64,000 nt of DNA from a virus. The notes below the pieces were generated by a model, which had not been told where the DNA came from, searched no databases, and saw only the letters and a program-made list of their open reading frames with translations. Each line of letters starts with the position of its first letter. The first letter of the stretch is position 1. Below are positions 6,718 through 15,524 of the stretch, piece after piece. A program made the position numbers and the translations under genes. The stretch covers positions 1 through 64,000 of the IMG/VR virus record IMGVR_UViG_3300023179_000077; one strand, 5' to 3'.

Positions 6718-7902
6718 ATGTCAAGTAAAACTAAACAGGTTTCACTTAATGTTAATGAAGCAAAAATATTTCTTAAACACATCATTAACAATAATCGCTT
6801 TCTTCAATCTAATAACAAACTACCAGTAGCGGTTGAAGTAGTAGGAGATTCAGGTATTGGTAAAACATCAACTATTATTCAATTAGCCAACGAATTAGAT
6901 CTTAATTTTGTTAAATTAAATCTTGCTCAAATTGAAGAACTAGGTGATTTAGTTGGTTTTCCAATTCGTCAATTTGAAGTATGTAAAGATACAAATAATT
7001 GCACTTGGATTGATGAACATGCTGTAGATGAATATACAAAACAAGGATATAAATTTACAGGTCAAAATAGAATGAGTTATTGTCCACCTGAATGGATTAG
7101 TGGTAAAACAAATGGCGGTATATTGCTATTAGATGACTGGAATCGTGCTGATGTTAGATTTATTCAAGCTGTAATGGAGCTAATAGATAGACAGCAGTAT
7201 ATTAGTTGGTCTTTACCTAAAGATTGGCATATTATTCTCACAAGTAATCCTGATAATGGTGAATATCTAGTTAATAGTATAGATAACGCTCAAAAAACAC
7301 GATTTATATCTATTAATCTTAAATTTGATATTAACTGTTGGGGTGAATGGGCTGAAAATAATCAAATAGATAATAGATGTATTAATTTTCTTCTTAGACA
7401 TTCTGAATTAGTTAATACAAATACTAACTCTAGAAGTATTACAACGTTTTTTAATTCAATATCTTCATTATCTTCATTTGATGCTGAACTAGGTCTTATC
7501 CAAATGATTGGAGAAGGTAGTGTCGGTCCTGAATTTACTACTATGTTTACAATGTTTATTAATAATAAACTTGATAAAATTATATCTCCAGAAACTATTA
7601 TGACGCATGAAAGCTTTGATTATGTACTTAATACTTTAAAAGGAATTATAGGGAAAGATAAAGATTATCGTGCAGATTTAGCATCTATTATTTCAACTCG
7701 TATTATTAACTTTAGCTTGTTTTTCGCTAAAAATAATAAAGTTGAAAAAAGTTTTATAGATAGATTAGCATCACTTATAAACGAAGAATTATTTGCGGTT
7801 GATTTGAAATATAATATTGTTAAATCGATTTATAATGGTAATCAATCTTCATTCAAAAGTTTGACTTTGAATAAAACACTTCTTAATTTTATAATCAAAT
7901 AA
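6718..7902 (+). CDS. MoxR-like AAA+ ATPase
   Basis: 394 residues. Walker A GDSGIGKT (43-50), Walker B GGILLLDDWNRAD (about 132-144, the 'N-R-A' being typical of MoxR proteins), sensor 1 'IILTSNPDN' (about 171-179) and a following 'KTRFISINL' resembling the MoxR arginine-finger region. MoxR ATPases work with VWA-domain partners as chaperone-like remodelling machines in the cytoplasm, and the partner is the upstream gene. The long C-terminal part is helical and unassigned. There is no motif of a helicase or clamp loader. Confidence 0.88.
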   Translation: MSSKTKQVSLNVNEAKIFLKHIINNNRFLQSNNKLPVAVEVVGDSGIGKTSTIIQLANELDLNFVKLNLAQIEELGDLVGFPIRQFEVCKDTNNCTWIDEHAVDEYTKQGYKFTGQNRMSYCPPEWISGKTNGGILLLDDWNRADVRFIQAVMELIDRQQYISWSLPKDWHIILTSNPDNGEYLVNSIDNAQKTRFISINLKFDINCWGEWAENNQIDNRCINFLLRHSELVNTNTNSRSITTFFNSISSLSSFDAELGLIQMIGEGSVGPEFTTMFTMFINNKLDKIISPETIMTHESFDYVLNTLKGIIGKDKDYRADLASIISTRIINFSLFFAKNNKVEKSFIDRLASLINEELFAVDLKYNIVKSIYNGNQSSFKSLTLNKTLLNFIIK

Positions 7903-7911
7903 TAAAAAGTT

Positions 7912-8904
7912 ATGTATAAGGAAATAGGAACAATAGTTGATAATAATAAAAGAATATCACCATTTATCCTGTGGGGGGCAGGATCAGATACTTTAAATTA
8001 TGTTAGTAAAAGTACAATGCAAAAGTATCAAAAAATATATGAAGAAAATAAAAATAATAAACTACAAAATAATTCTACAGTTTATTTTAGTTCATTATCT
8101 TCTTTACCCAGATACAAATATAATAATTACATTACTGAGAATAAATTAAATATTAAAAAAGTAAGAAATAAAGATAAAATAAATTCATTAATAATTAGTA
8201 ACTCATTAATTAATGAATATTATATAAAAACTAATAATATAAGTAAATATTATATAGTTCCACCATCAATGCTTAAACTTTCTAAGCAAACTATTCAAAA
8301 AATTACAGCATTTCTTGTCGAAGAAGAGTTAATAGAAGAAGTAAAACCAGTTTCACCATCATTATATGCTAATCTTATTACTTGTGATAGTTTTGAAGGA
8401 TATCTTATACGAGAAGTATGGGGCCAAACATCAGCTATAAACAATCTTACAATTTTTAAAGAACTAATTAATAATCACGACTCAGCTTCTTATAATATAG
8501 TTTTTGATGAATCTATTAATAATGATATTAATAAAGATTTAGTTTTAGATGATGATACTTTTCAAACATTATATAATATGTTGGATAGTACTAATAAAGA
8601 AAATTGGTCTTTAGCCCAAGAAATGATAGCTAATTGCGATATTGAATCTTCAGCACCTTATATATTGTTTTTAATATGGAAATTTAATTATTTAAAAAAA
8701 CATAATAATAATCTAAATTATAAATTTTTACTAAAATCACTAGCTAAATACGGTTTAATAACTCATGAATTAAGAATTGAAAAATTTATAGCAAAAACTA
8801 TAGAAATTCATCCAGAATATAAACAAGCTTTATTTAACTGTTTTAAAATGTATATTAATATAGTAAATAATAAAAATATTATACAAGAAATTAATGTTGT
8901 GTAA
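7912..8904 (+). CDS. Unknown partner of the MoxR/VWA pair
   Basis: 330 residues, very rich in Asn, Ile and Lys, with no domain I recognise. It follows the ATPase after 9 bases with the same A-rich leader, so it is probably co-transcribed. The segment 'SKYYIVPPSMLKLSKQTIQKITAFLVEEELIEEV' could be a winged-helix-like or adaptor helix pair. The middle is acidic and the C-terminus is helical ('KFIAKTIEIHPEYKQALFNCF'). By context it may be the target or specificity subunit of the ATPase system. This is inference only. Confidence 0.6.
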   Translation: MYKEIGTIVDNNKRISPFILWGAGSDTLNYVSKSTMQKYQKIYEENKNNKLQNNSTVYFSSLSSLPRYKYNNYITENKLNIKKVRNKDKINSLIISNSLINEYYIKTNNISKYYIVPPSMLKLSKQTIQKITAFLVEEELIEEVKPVSPSLYANLITCDSFEGYLIREVWGQTSAINNLTIFKELINNHDSASYNIVFDESINNDINKDLVLDDDTFQTLYNMLDSTNKENWSLAQEMIANCDIESSAPYILFLIWKFNYLKKHNNNLNYKFLLKSLAKYGLITHELRIEKFIAKTIEIHPEYKQALFNCFKMYINIVNNKNIIQEINVV

Positions 8905-8911
8905 TATTTAT
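8902..8911 (+). promoter_or_regulatory. TAATATTTAT element before the gene at 8916
   Basis: Overlaps the stop of the upstream gene and lies 4 bases from the next start. Begins a run of four overlapping genes (8916-11229). Confidence 0.42.
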
Positions 8912-8915
8912 TTAT

Positions 8916-9383
8916 ATGAATAAACATAAAACAATAGTCTTACTAAGCTGTGTAGCTACTAAATTACCAAAACCAGCACCAGCTCAAGAACTATATAATT
9001 CACCTTTATTTAAACGTTCTTTAGAATATGCTTTATCATTAGACCCAAATGATATAGTAATTTTATCAGCTAAACATTATGTTTTACCTTTGGATAAAGT
9101 AATTGCTCCTTATGATAAGACATTATTGAATATGCCTGATGAGGAGGTTAGAGAATGGGCAGTACAAGTATTAAAAATATTAGCTGATAAGTATGATTTA
9201 GATAATGATAAGTTTATTATACTAGCTGGTGAAAAATACAGAAAATATTTAGTGCCTCAAATAAAACACTGGAGTGCACCTTTAAAAGGATTAAGAATAG
9301 GACAACAACTAGCATGGTATGTTAAAAAATTAACTAAGAAAGTTAAAGAGGGCTTTATTAAGCTATTAAATTTATTAAGATGA
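8916..9383 (+). CDS. DUF6884-like protein
   Basis: 155 residues. The pattern 'VLLSCVATKLPKPAPAQELYNSPLFKRSLEYA', then 'IVILSAKHYVLPLDKVIAPYDKTLLNM' and 'ILAGEKYRKYLVPQI' matches the DUF6884 family as I know it (conserved Cys near the N-terminus, PAPA-ELY, LSAKyGll, pYd-tL). Such proteins occur in phages and in plasmid or defence-related neighbourhoods. They are thought to have a Rossmann-like fold of unknown activity. The conserved cysteine is C12. First gene of a coupled set with 9380, 9616 and 10558. Confidence 0.68.
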   Translation: MNKHKTIVLLSCVATKLPKPAPAQELYNSPLFKRSLEYALSLDPNDIVILSAKHYVLPLDKVIAPYDKTLLNMPDEEVREWAVQVLKILADKYDLDNDKFIILAGEKYRKYLVPQIKHWSAPLKGLRIGQQLAWYVKKLTKKVKEGFIKLLNLLR

Positions 9384-9619
9384 AAAAGATTTTTGGATTA
9401 ATAGAAATGTATAAAAGTGATGCTTATCATTTTGATGACTTTGATGATACTATTATCGCTGAAACTTTAGATAAATTGAAAGAATCATTATCAAACTTAA
9501 AAGAAAATGATAACGCAAGTTACGCTCGCGTTATAAAAGAATATAAAAGTTCACTTGAAGGTGAACGTAAAGATGTTATAGAAGACTTTATTAAATACTC
9601 TAAATACTACAATAAATGA
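9380..9619 (+). CDS. Small acidic helical protein, unknown
   Basis: 79 residues, MKKIFGLIEMYKSDAYHFDDFDDT, mostly predicted helix with many Asp, Glu and Lys. It is coupled to both neighbours by ATGA overlaps (with 8916 and 9616), a strong sign that it is real. No family recognised. Confidence 0.62.
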   Translation: MKKIFGLIEMYKSDAYHFDDFDDTIIAETLDKLKESLSNLKENDNASYARVIKEYKSSLEGERKDVIEDFIKYSKYYNK

Positions 9620-10557
9620 AAAAATCAGAATTACAAGAACTCATACGTGAGGTTGTTGATGAAGTAATAAATGAACAAGCTACAATTGACGTTTCTAATC
9701 CTGGATCTTTAACTGGTCCTCAAAAACAAACTTTAATTCAACGAGCTCGCAATAATACTAAAAATCCTAAAATAGGAACTGCTGATGAACCAGTTGAATT
9801 TGTTGAAAAAAAACTAAAAGAAATGGCTCGTCAGCCTATTATCTATAAATTAACTGACGACTATGCTGATAAACTTTCTGAATTGTCTTATATTGGTTCA
9901 TCTAAACGAATGGCATGGGTTAATGGTATTATAGAGTATATAAAAGATAATGGTCCTTCCGATATTACTAAAATAGCTAGAGAAAAATTTAATGTTCCTC
10001 AACCACGCATATCTGACTATGCTCGTGATATGATTAGACTTGGTATTTTAGCACCAACAACAGCGGGTGTTGTTCCTCAATTTATGAAACCTAAACCAGA
10101 ACCTGGTGAAGAAGTAGAACCAGAAGAAGAAACAGGTATTGTTTCTGGTGATTTAAGTGATGAAGAAATTGAAGCTTCATTTGCTAAAGCTAAAGCAGCG
10201 GGTGAAGAAGAACCTACTGGAATAGAAAAAACATCAGCTCCCACATCAGCTTCAGAATTATCAGATGAAGATTACAGTGATTTTATGAAATACACTGATT
10301 TAATGGATCGTTTAAATAGTGTAAAAGGTGATCTAAATAGAATGAAACGTAGTAGATTTATGGCAGGCGGTGGTGATATTAAAGATAAACCATCTGATGA
10401 AGAAAAACGTTTAAGAGATTTAAAAGCTAGTTTGGAACAACGCGTAAATACCTTAGTAGCTGGATCTGAGTATCTACAAAAACGTCAAGCTAAAAAAGAC
10501 GAATTAAACGAGTGGAATAAAAAGAAAATGCAGTATTACGCTGGTATTATAAAATAA
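9616..10557 (+). CDS. Tagged DNA-binding-like protein (candidate packaged protein)
   Basis: 313 residues. The N-terminus MKKSELQELIREVVDEVINE is a short amphipathic tag ending in I-N-E at residue 20, fitting the gp21 cleavage rule (L/I)-x-E. A similar tag starts the prohead-region gene at 17538. After a linker, residues about 85-140 (YIGSSKRMAWVNGIIEYIKDNG, then 'ITKIAREKFNVPQPRISDYARDMIRLGILAPTTAG') look like a winged-helix DNA-binding domain. The rest is acidic low-complexity (EEVEPEEETG) and a basic coiled C-terminus. It may be a DNA-binding protein targeted into the head and ejected with the genome. Gene certain, role inferred. Confidence 0.68.
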   Translation: MKKSELQELIREVVDEVINEQATIDVSNPGSLTGPQKQTLIQRARNNTKNPKIGTADEPVEFVEKKLKEMARQPIIYKLTDDYADKLSELSYIGSSKRMAWVNGIIEYIKDNGPSDITKIAREKFNVPQPRISDYARDMIRLGILAPTTAGVVPQFMKPKPEPGEEVEPEEETGIVSGDLSDEEIEASFAKAKAAGEEEPTGIEKTSAPTSASELSDEDYSDFMKYTDLMDRLNSVKGDLNRMKRSRFMAGGGDIKDKPSDEEKRLRDLKASLEQRVNTLVAGSEYLQKRQAKKDELNEWNKKKMQYYAGIIK

Positions 10558-11229
10558 ATGAATAAGTTTTTTAATACGTTATTGTTTTTAACAGTTATTG
10601 GTTTAGCTGTTTGGATTATTCTTGATCGAATAAGAGATAAAGAAAAAGATGAATTATTCCTTCAAAAACAAATCCAATTTACTCGTACTATTGATTCTTT
10701 AAAAGGAGAAATACCTAAAAAAGATTCAGTAGTACTTGTTTTATTTGAAATAAACGATTCACTACAACATAAAATAGATACATTAAAAAGTAATGTTAAA
10801 GTTGTAGTTAAATACGTTGATTCATCTAAACTAGCTATTGATAACTTCACCGAAAGAGAATTAATTGCATTTTATAATGAACGCTACCCAAAAGATACTA
10901 CAAGCAATAAATTACCAGTAGCACAGCCTGTACTTACAAACGCTGCTAAAGAATTAGCTGAATTAGACGGTGCTAGAAAAATGTTAACGTTGAAAGATAG
11001 TATATTGGCTAATATAGGTAAGCAATTAGAAGTAAAAGATAGTATAATTAATGTTTATGTAAGTAAAGAAGGTGATTATAAAACTATTATAGTTAATCAA
11101 GATTCACTTATAAAGAATTGGGATAATAGGTACAAAGAATTAGATAAAAAATACCAAAAAGCAAAAATAATGAATAAAGTCATTAAAACTGCTAGTGGTA
11201 TTATAATAGCTGCTATTTTGGTTTTATAA
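10558..11229 (+). CDS. Membrane-anchored coiled-coil protein, spanin-like candidate
   Basis: 223 residues. The N-terminal hydrophobic segment (residues about 5-23, NTLLFLTVIGLAVWIILDRI) is followed by a long charged helical region with repeated 'DSL/DSI' heptads, and the C-terminus ends in another hydrophobic stretch (TASGIIIAAILVL). This build resembles inner-membrane Rz-type spanins and related coiled-coil proteins of phages of Bacteroidota. It sits just before the terminator that closes its operon and directly upstream of the terminase gene. No outer-membrane lipoprotein partner was found, so a lysis role is a guess. Confidence 0.6.
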   Translation: MNKFFNTLLFLTVIGLAVWIILDRIRDKEKDELFLQKQIQFTRTIDSLKGEIPKKDSVVLVLFEINDSLQHKIDTLKSNVKVVVKYVDSSKLAIDNFTERELIAFYNERYPKDTTSNKLPVAQPVLTNAAKELAELDGARKMLTLKDSILANIGKQLEVKDSIINVYVSKEGDYKTIIVNQDSLIKNWDNRYKELDKKYQKAKIMNKVIKTASGIIIAAILVL

Positions 11230-11250
11230 TCCTCTACTCTGTCAAATACA

Positions 11251-11276
11251 AAGCTCCGCCAAAAGCGGAGCTTTTT
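11251..11276 (+). terminator. Intrinsic terminator before the terminase gene
   Basis: Perfect stem AAGCTCCGC with GCGGAGCTT (11251-11259 with 11265-11273), loop CAAAA, T-run to 11276. It separates the 8916-11229 operon from the late head genes. Confidence 0.95.
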
Positions 11277-11277
11277 G

Positions 11278-11287
11278 TATATTTATA
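11278..11287 (+). promoter_or_regulatory. TATATTTATA element before the terminase gene
   Basis: Lies between the terminator and the terminase start, only 3 bases from the ATG. If it is a -10 element the mRNA would be leaderless or start inside the gene. Confidence 0.45.
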
Positions 11288-11290
11288 TAT

Positions 11291-12871
11291 ATGAGTCAAA
11301 CACAAATTAAAGAAATAATTAAACAGGAGTATATTAAATGTGCTTTAGATCCTGTACATTTCTTTCGTAAGTATTGTTACATTACTCATCCTGTTAAAGG
11401 ACGAGTATTATTTCATCTATACCCATTCCAAGAAGAAGTATTAAACGATTTTAGAAATAATCGTTTTTGTATTATAAATAAATCAAGACAATTAGGTATA
11501 TCTACACTAGTAGCTGGTTTTTCATTGTGGACTATGCTATTTAATAAAGATAAAACTGTATTATGTATAGCAACTAAACAAGAAACAGCAAAAGGAATGG
11601 TAGATAAAGTACAGTTCATGTACAATAACTTACCTAACTGGTTAAAAGGTAATCAAAAACCACTTTCAGATAATAAATTATCACTTAAACTAGCAAATAA
11701 CTCCCAAATAATAGCTACTTCAGCCGCATCCGATGCTGGTCGATCATACGCAGTATCGTTACTATTAGTGGATGAGGCGGCGTTTATTGAAGGTATTGAT
11801 CGTATTTATACATCAATTAAACCTACAATTGCAACTGGTGGTGGTATTATTGCTTTATCTTCACCAAACGGTGTGGGTAATTGGTTCCATAAAATATACA
11901 CCGAAGCTGAAATAGGCAAAAATGATTTTAAAGCAATTAAACTACCCTGGAATTTACACCCAGACCGAGATGATAAATGGGAATCTACAGAGCGAACTAA
12001 TATGTCACCTCGTGAATTTGCTCAAGAATATGACTGTGATTTCTTAGGTTCTGGTAATACTGTAGTAGAATCCGACTTATTATCTTTTTATGAAGAAACT
12101 TATATACAAGATCCTGTGGAGCGTCGCTTTATGGGTGGTGACTTTTGGATTTGGAGTTATCCTGATTACAATAAGCAGTATATTGTATGTGCTGATGTGG
12201 CTAGGGGTGATGGCAGTGACTACTCTGCATTCCATATCATCGATGCAACAACGTGTGAGCAAGTTGCTGAATATAAATCACAAGTAGACACTAGAACATA
12301 TGGTAATATGCTTGTATCTGTTGCTACTGAATATAACAATGCGTTGCTAGTAGTAGAAAACGCTAACGTAGGTTGGGATGTAGTTAATACTATAATTGAA
12401 AAAGGATATCAAAAACTATATTATTCGCCTCGTGCTTATGGTGAAATGCATATTGATAAATGGTTATCTAAAATGGAATCTGAGCAGACAGTTCCTGGTT
12501 TTACTACATCAGCTAAAACAAGGCCGCTTGTTATTTCAAAAATGGAGTCGTATATTAGAGAGAAAGCATTTATTTTTAGATCAAAACGCTTATTAGAAGA
12601 GTTACGTGTGTTTATTTGGCAACATGGTAAAGCACAAGCACAAAACGGTTATAATGACGATTTAGTTATGTCATTAGGAATTGGTTTATTTACTAGAGAC
12701 ACCGCAATGAAATTCTATGAGCAAGGATTAGATTTAAATCGTGCAATGATTTCAAGTATAGGACGAACAAGTTATAATGCCCAACCTATGTTACCTAATA
12801 TTAATCAACCAAACCCATTTATGATGAATGATGGACGAGGTGGATTTGAAGACATAACATGGATTTTTTAA
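11291..12871 (+). CDS. 17: Terminase large subunit (gp17-like)
   Basis: 526 residues (T4 gp17 is about 610). The ATPase has a Walker A-like SRQLGIST (residues 65-72), as in T4-type terminases, and Walker B 'LLLVDEAAF' (about 156-164). The nuclease domain starts at 'IVCADVARGDGSDYSAF' (about 298-314) with its first metal-binding Asp, followed by 'LVVENANVGWDVV' and the late 'NGYNDDLVMSLGIG' bearing the last acidic pair. It cleaves concatemeric DNA and pumps it into the prohead through the portal. It stands alone between a terminator and a homing endonuclease. Confidence 0.97.
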   Translation: MSQTQIKEIIKQEYIKCALDPVHFFRKYCYITHPVKGRVLFHLYPFQEEVLNDFRNNRFCIINKSRQLGISTLVAGFSLWTMLFNKDKTVLCIATKQETAKGMVDKVQFMYNNLPNWLKGNQKPLSDNKLSLKLANNSQIIATSAASDAGRSYAVSLLLVDEAAFIEGIDRIYTSIKPTIATGGGIIALSSPNGVGNWFHKIYTEAEIGKNDFKAIKLPWNLHPDRDDKWESTERTNMSPREFAQEYDCDFLGSGNTVVESDLLSFYEETYIQDPVERRFMGGDFWIWSYPDYNKQYIVCADVARGDGSDYSAFHIIDATTCEQVAEYKSQVDTRTYGNMLVSVATEYNNALLVVENANVGWDVVNTIIEKGYQKLYYSPRAYGEMHIDKWLSKMESEQTVPGFTTSAKTRPLVISKMESYIREKAFIFRSKRLLEELRVFIWQHGKAQAQNGYNDDLVMSLGIGLFTRDTAMKFYEQGLDLNRAMISSIGRTSYNAQPMLPNINQPNPFMMNDGRGGFEDITWIF

Positions 12872-12876
12872 TTCTG

Positions 12877-12895
12877 TTATATTTATTATAAATAA
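12877..12895 (+). promoter_or_regulatory. TTATATTTATTATAAATAA element before an HNH gene
   Basis: Contains TATAAATA (12887-12894), 6 bases from the start at 12901. Almost the same sequence precedes the GIY-YIG gene at 1433. Confidence 0.5.
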
Positions 12896-12900
12896 CTAGT

Positions 12901-13578
12901 ATGAAAATTTGTATTAAATGTAACCAAGAAAAAGAATTAAATAATTTTTATAAAAATAATAGAAATAAATCAGGATATGAAGGTATTTGTAAATCTTGTA
13001 AAAATGAATATACTATTTTAAATAATAAAAAATTAGGAAATAAATACTTTCAATTAACTTCTAAAAAATGGTCAAATAAAAATAAAAATAAAATATCACA
13101 ATATAATAAAGAAAAATATAATAATAATAAAGAATACTGGTTAAGTGAAAATAGAAAATTATATAGTAAAGAATGGAGAAGTAATAATAAAGATAAATTA
13201 GCAAAATATTGGAAAATTAAATATGATACTGATATTAATTTTAAACTATCTTGTTTGTTAAGACTTAGGTTATATAATGCTTTAAAACTAAATTTAAAAA
13301 CTAAAAGTGCTATAAAATTAATAGGTTGTACAATAGATACTTTTAAACAATATCTTGAATCTAAATTTAAACCAGAAATGAATTGGAATAATCATGGTGA
13401 TATTTGGGAAATTGATCATATTAAGCCATGTGATTCCTTTAATCTAACAGATATAGAACAACAAAAACAATGCTTTCATTATACTAATATGCAGCCATTA
13501 TTTAAAACAACAAAAATTGCTGAGTCGTTTGGATATAATGAATTAGGCAATAGAAATAAGACTAATAAATATTTATAG
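12901..13578 (+). CDS. HNH homing endonuclease with zinc finger
   Basis: 225 residues. An N-terminal treble-clef-like zinc finger (CIKCNQEKELNNFYK, then CKSCK) is followed by a lysine/asparagine-rich helical linker and a C-terminal HNH site: 'MNWNNHGDIWEIDHIKP' with the catalytic DH pair, then 'FHYTNMQPLF' with the Asn. The segment 'IKLIGCTIDTFKQYLESKF' is typical of this phage HNH group. The same architecture is found at 22170. It lies between terminase and portal, a common site for free-standing phage homing endonucleases. Extreme A/T-rich codon use contrasts with its neighbours. Confidence 0.92.
   Translation: MKICIKCNQEKELNNFYKNNRNKSGYEGICKSCKNEYTILNNKKLGNKYFQLTSKKWSNKNKNKISQYNKEKYNNNKEYWLSENRKLYSKEWRSNNKDKLAKYWKIKYDTDINFKLSCLLRLRLYNALKLNLKTKSAIKLIGCTIDTFKQYLESKFKPEMNWNNHGDIWEIDHIKPCDSFNLTDIEQQKQCFHYTNMQPLFKTTKIAESFGYNELGNRNKTNKYL
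13566..13578 (+). promoter_or_regulatory. TAAATATTTATAG element before the portal gene
   Basis: Overlaps the last codons and stop of the HNH gene and lies 18 bases before the portal start. Confidence 0.4.
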
Positions 13579-13596
13579 ACATAATAAAGCAATATA

Positions 13597-15486
13597 ATGG
13601 CAGAAAATAACCAACAACAACCCGGTTTATTTAGTAGGCTTACACGATTATTCAGTACAGATGTTATTATTAGAAATGTTGGTGGAAATCAACTCAAAGT
13701 AGTAGATGTTGATAAAATTCAAGCTTATGGTAATGTAAAGACAAATGCATTAATAGATAGATATACAAAACTTCATCGTTATGGAGCTAATATGCCCTAT
13801 AACCCAACAATGAACTATCAAACACTTCGTATTCAGTTATATACTGACTATGAAGCTATGGATACAGAATCTATTATAGCATCTGCTCTTGATATTGTAG
13901 CTGATGAGGCTACATTAAAGAATGAAGCAGGTGAAGTATTACAAATCAGAAGTGCTGATGAAAATATTCAACGTATATTATATAATTTATTCTACGATAT
14001 ATTAAACATTGAATTTAATTTATGGTTGTGGATTAGAAATATGTGTAAGTATGGTGATTTTTATTTACACATGGAAGTCGCTGAAAAATTTGGTGTATAC
14101 AACGTAACACCTCTTTCAGTATATGATATGATTCGTGAAGAAGGACAAGATCCTGAAAATCCATCTTATGTTTGCTTCAGAATAGATCCAATGGTTATAG
14201 CTGCTGGTGGTATAAGCAATCGTGTTAAAGATAGAGATGGTAAAATTAAATTTGAAAACTACGAAATAGCTCACTTTAGGCTATTAACTGATGCAAACTA
14301 TCTTCCATACGGAAGATCATATATTGAACCTGCTCGTAAAACATATAAGCAATATGTGTTAATGAAAGATGCAATGCTATTGCATCGTATCACTCGTGCC
14401 CCAGAAAAACGTGTGTTTACTATTAATGTTGGTAACATTCCTCCTCATGAAGTAGATGCTTATATGCAGAAGGTAATGCAAAAAATGAAAAAAACACCTT
14501 ACATTGATCAACAAACAGGTGAATATAATTTAAGATATAATTTAATGAACTTAATGGAAGACTTTTATCTTCCAGTTCGCGGTAATGATACAGCAACTAA
14601 AATAGATACTGTAAAAGGTCTTGAGTATAATGCTATTGAAGACGTAGCATTCTTACGTGATGAAATGTTAGCTGCACTTAAGATACCTAAAGCATTTTTT
14701 GGTTTTGAAAAAGATCTTGAAGGTAAAGCTACATTAGCCGCTGAAGATATTCGTTTTGCTCGTACAGTAGAACGCGTACAGCGTATTGTTATTTCTGAAT
14801 TGTATAAAATGGCATTAGTGCATTTATATGTTCAAGGATATGATGGTGAAGCATTAACTAACTTTGAGTTATCATTAACTACTCCATCTATCATTTACGA
14901 ACAAGAGAAAGTAGCATTATGGAAAGAAAAAGTTGACTTAGCTAAATCAATCCAAGACACTAACTTATTACCTTCAGATTGGATATATGATAATGTATTC
15001 CAATTCAGTGAAGATCAATATGATGAATATCGTGATTTAATGCTTGAAGATAAAAAACGTGTGTTTAGATTAGCTCAAATTGAAAATGAAGGTAATGACC
15101 CCGCTAAATCAGGTAAATCATATGGTACACCACATGATTTAGCTTCACTATACGGCAAAGGCAGAACAGGAATGGATACTGATGGACCTATACCTCCTGG
15201 ATATGATGAAAAGCGTCCTGTTGGTCGTCCTAAAGAAAGAGCATCTATTATTGGTACTCAACAGGATCCATTAGGTAAAGATAGACTTGGTAGAAAAGCA
15301 AATAGTACTCTTTATACTGCTAATATTCCTTCTGAAGATGGTACTCCAAAAGGGGGTTCACCTGTTGCTTTAGCTGAATTAAAGAAAAATAAAAGCTTAT
15401 TAGAAAGTATCAACGTAGAACGCAAAAAGCTAATATACGATGAAGAAAATAATATGCTAAGTGAGAAAAATATCAAGGGTATATAA
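13597..15486 (+). CDS. 20: Portal vertex protein (gp20-like)
   Basis: 629 residues (T4 gp20 is 524). Typical T4-type portal features include 'YRYG'-rich early strands, 'DYEAMDTESIIASALDIVADEAT' and 'YGDFYLHMEV', then 'GRSYIEPARKTYKQYVLMKDAMLLHRITRAPEKRVFTINVGNIPP', and the stem/clip region 'IPKAFFGFEKDLEGKATLAAEDIRFARTVERVQRIV'. The C-terminus is longer than T4's and basic/glycine-rich. It forms the dodecameric DNA channel, nucleates prohead assembly and docks the terminase. It starts without a Shine-Dalgarno sequence. Confidence 0.97.
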   Translation: MAENNQQQPGLFSRLTRLFSTDVIIRNVGGNQLKVVDVDKIQAYGNVKTNALIDRYTKLHRYGANMPYNPTMNYQTLRIQLYTDYEAMDTESIIASALDIVADEATLKNEAGEVLQIRSADENIQRILYNLFYDILNIEFNLWLWIRNMCKYGDFYLHMEVAEKFGVYNVTPLSVYDMIREEGQDPENPSYVCFRIDPMVIAAGGISNRVKDRDGKIKFENYEIAHFRLLTDANYLPYGRSYIEPARKTYKQYVLMKDAMLLHRITRAPEKRVFTINVGNIPPHEVDAYMQKVMQKMKKTPYIDQQTGEYNLRYNLMNLMEDFYLPVRGNDTATKIDTVKGLEYNAIEDVAFLRDEMLAALKIPKAFFGFEKDLEGKATLAAEDIRFARTVERVQRIVISELYKMALVHLYVQGYDGEALTNFELSLTTPSIIYEQEKVALWKEKVDLAKSIQDTNLLPSDWIYDNVFQFSEDQYDEYRDLMLEDKKRVFRLAQIENEGNDPAKSGKSYGTPHDLASLYGKGRTGMDTDGPIPPGYDEKRPVGRPKERASIIGTQQDPLGKDRLGRKANSTLYTANIPSEDGTPKGGSPVALAELKKNKSLLESINVERKKLIYDEENNMLSEKNIKGI

Positions 15487-15490
15487 TAGA

Positions 15491-15502
15491 TAAATATTTA
15501 TA
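15491..15502 (+). promoter_or_regulatory. TAAATATTTATA element after the portal gene
   Basis: 22 bases before the start at 15525. Would drive the coupled prohead-core genes 15525-17355. Confidence 0.45.
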
Positions 15503-15524
15503 GATAGTGTACACTAACTAAATT

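Noticed and set aside
12872-13600. Group I intron or split gene around the HNH endonuclease
   Set aside because: Terminase and portal frames are both intact and the endonuclease has its own leader, so it is free-standing.
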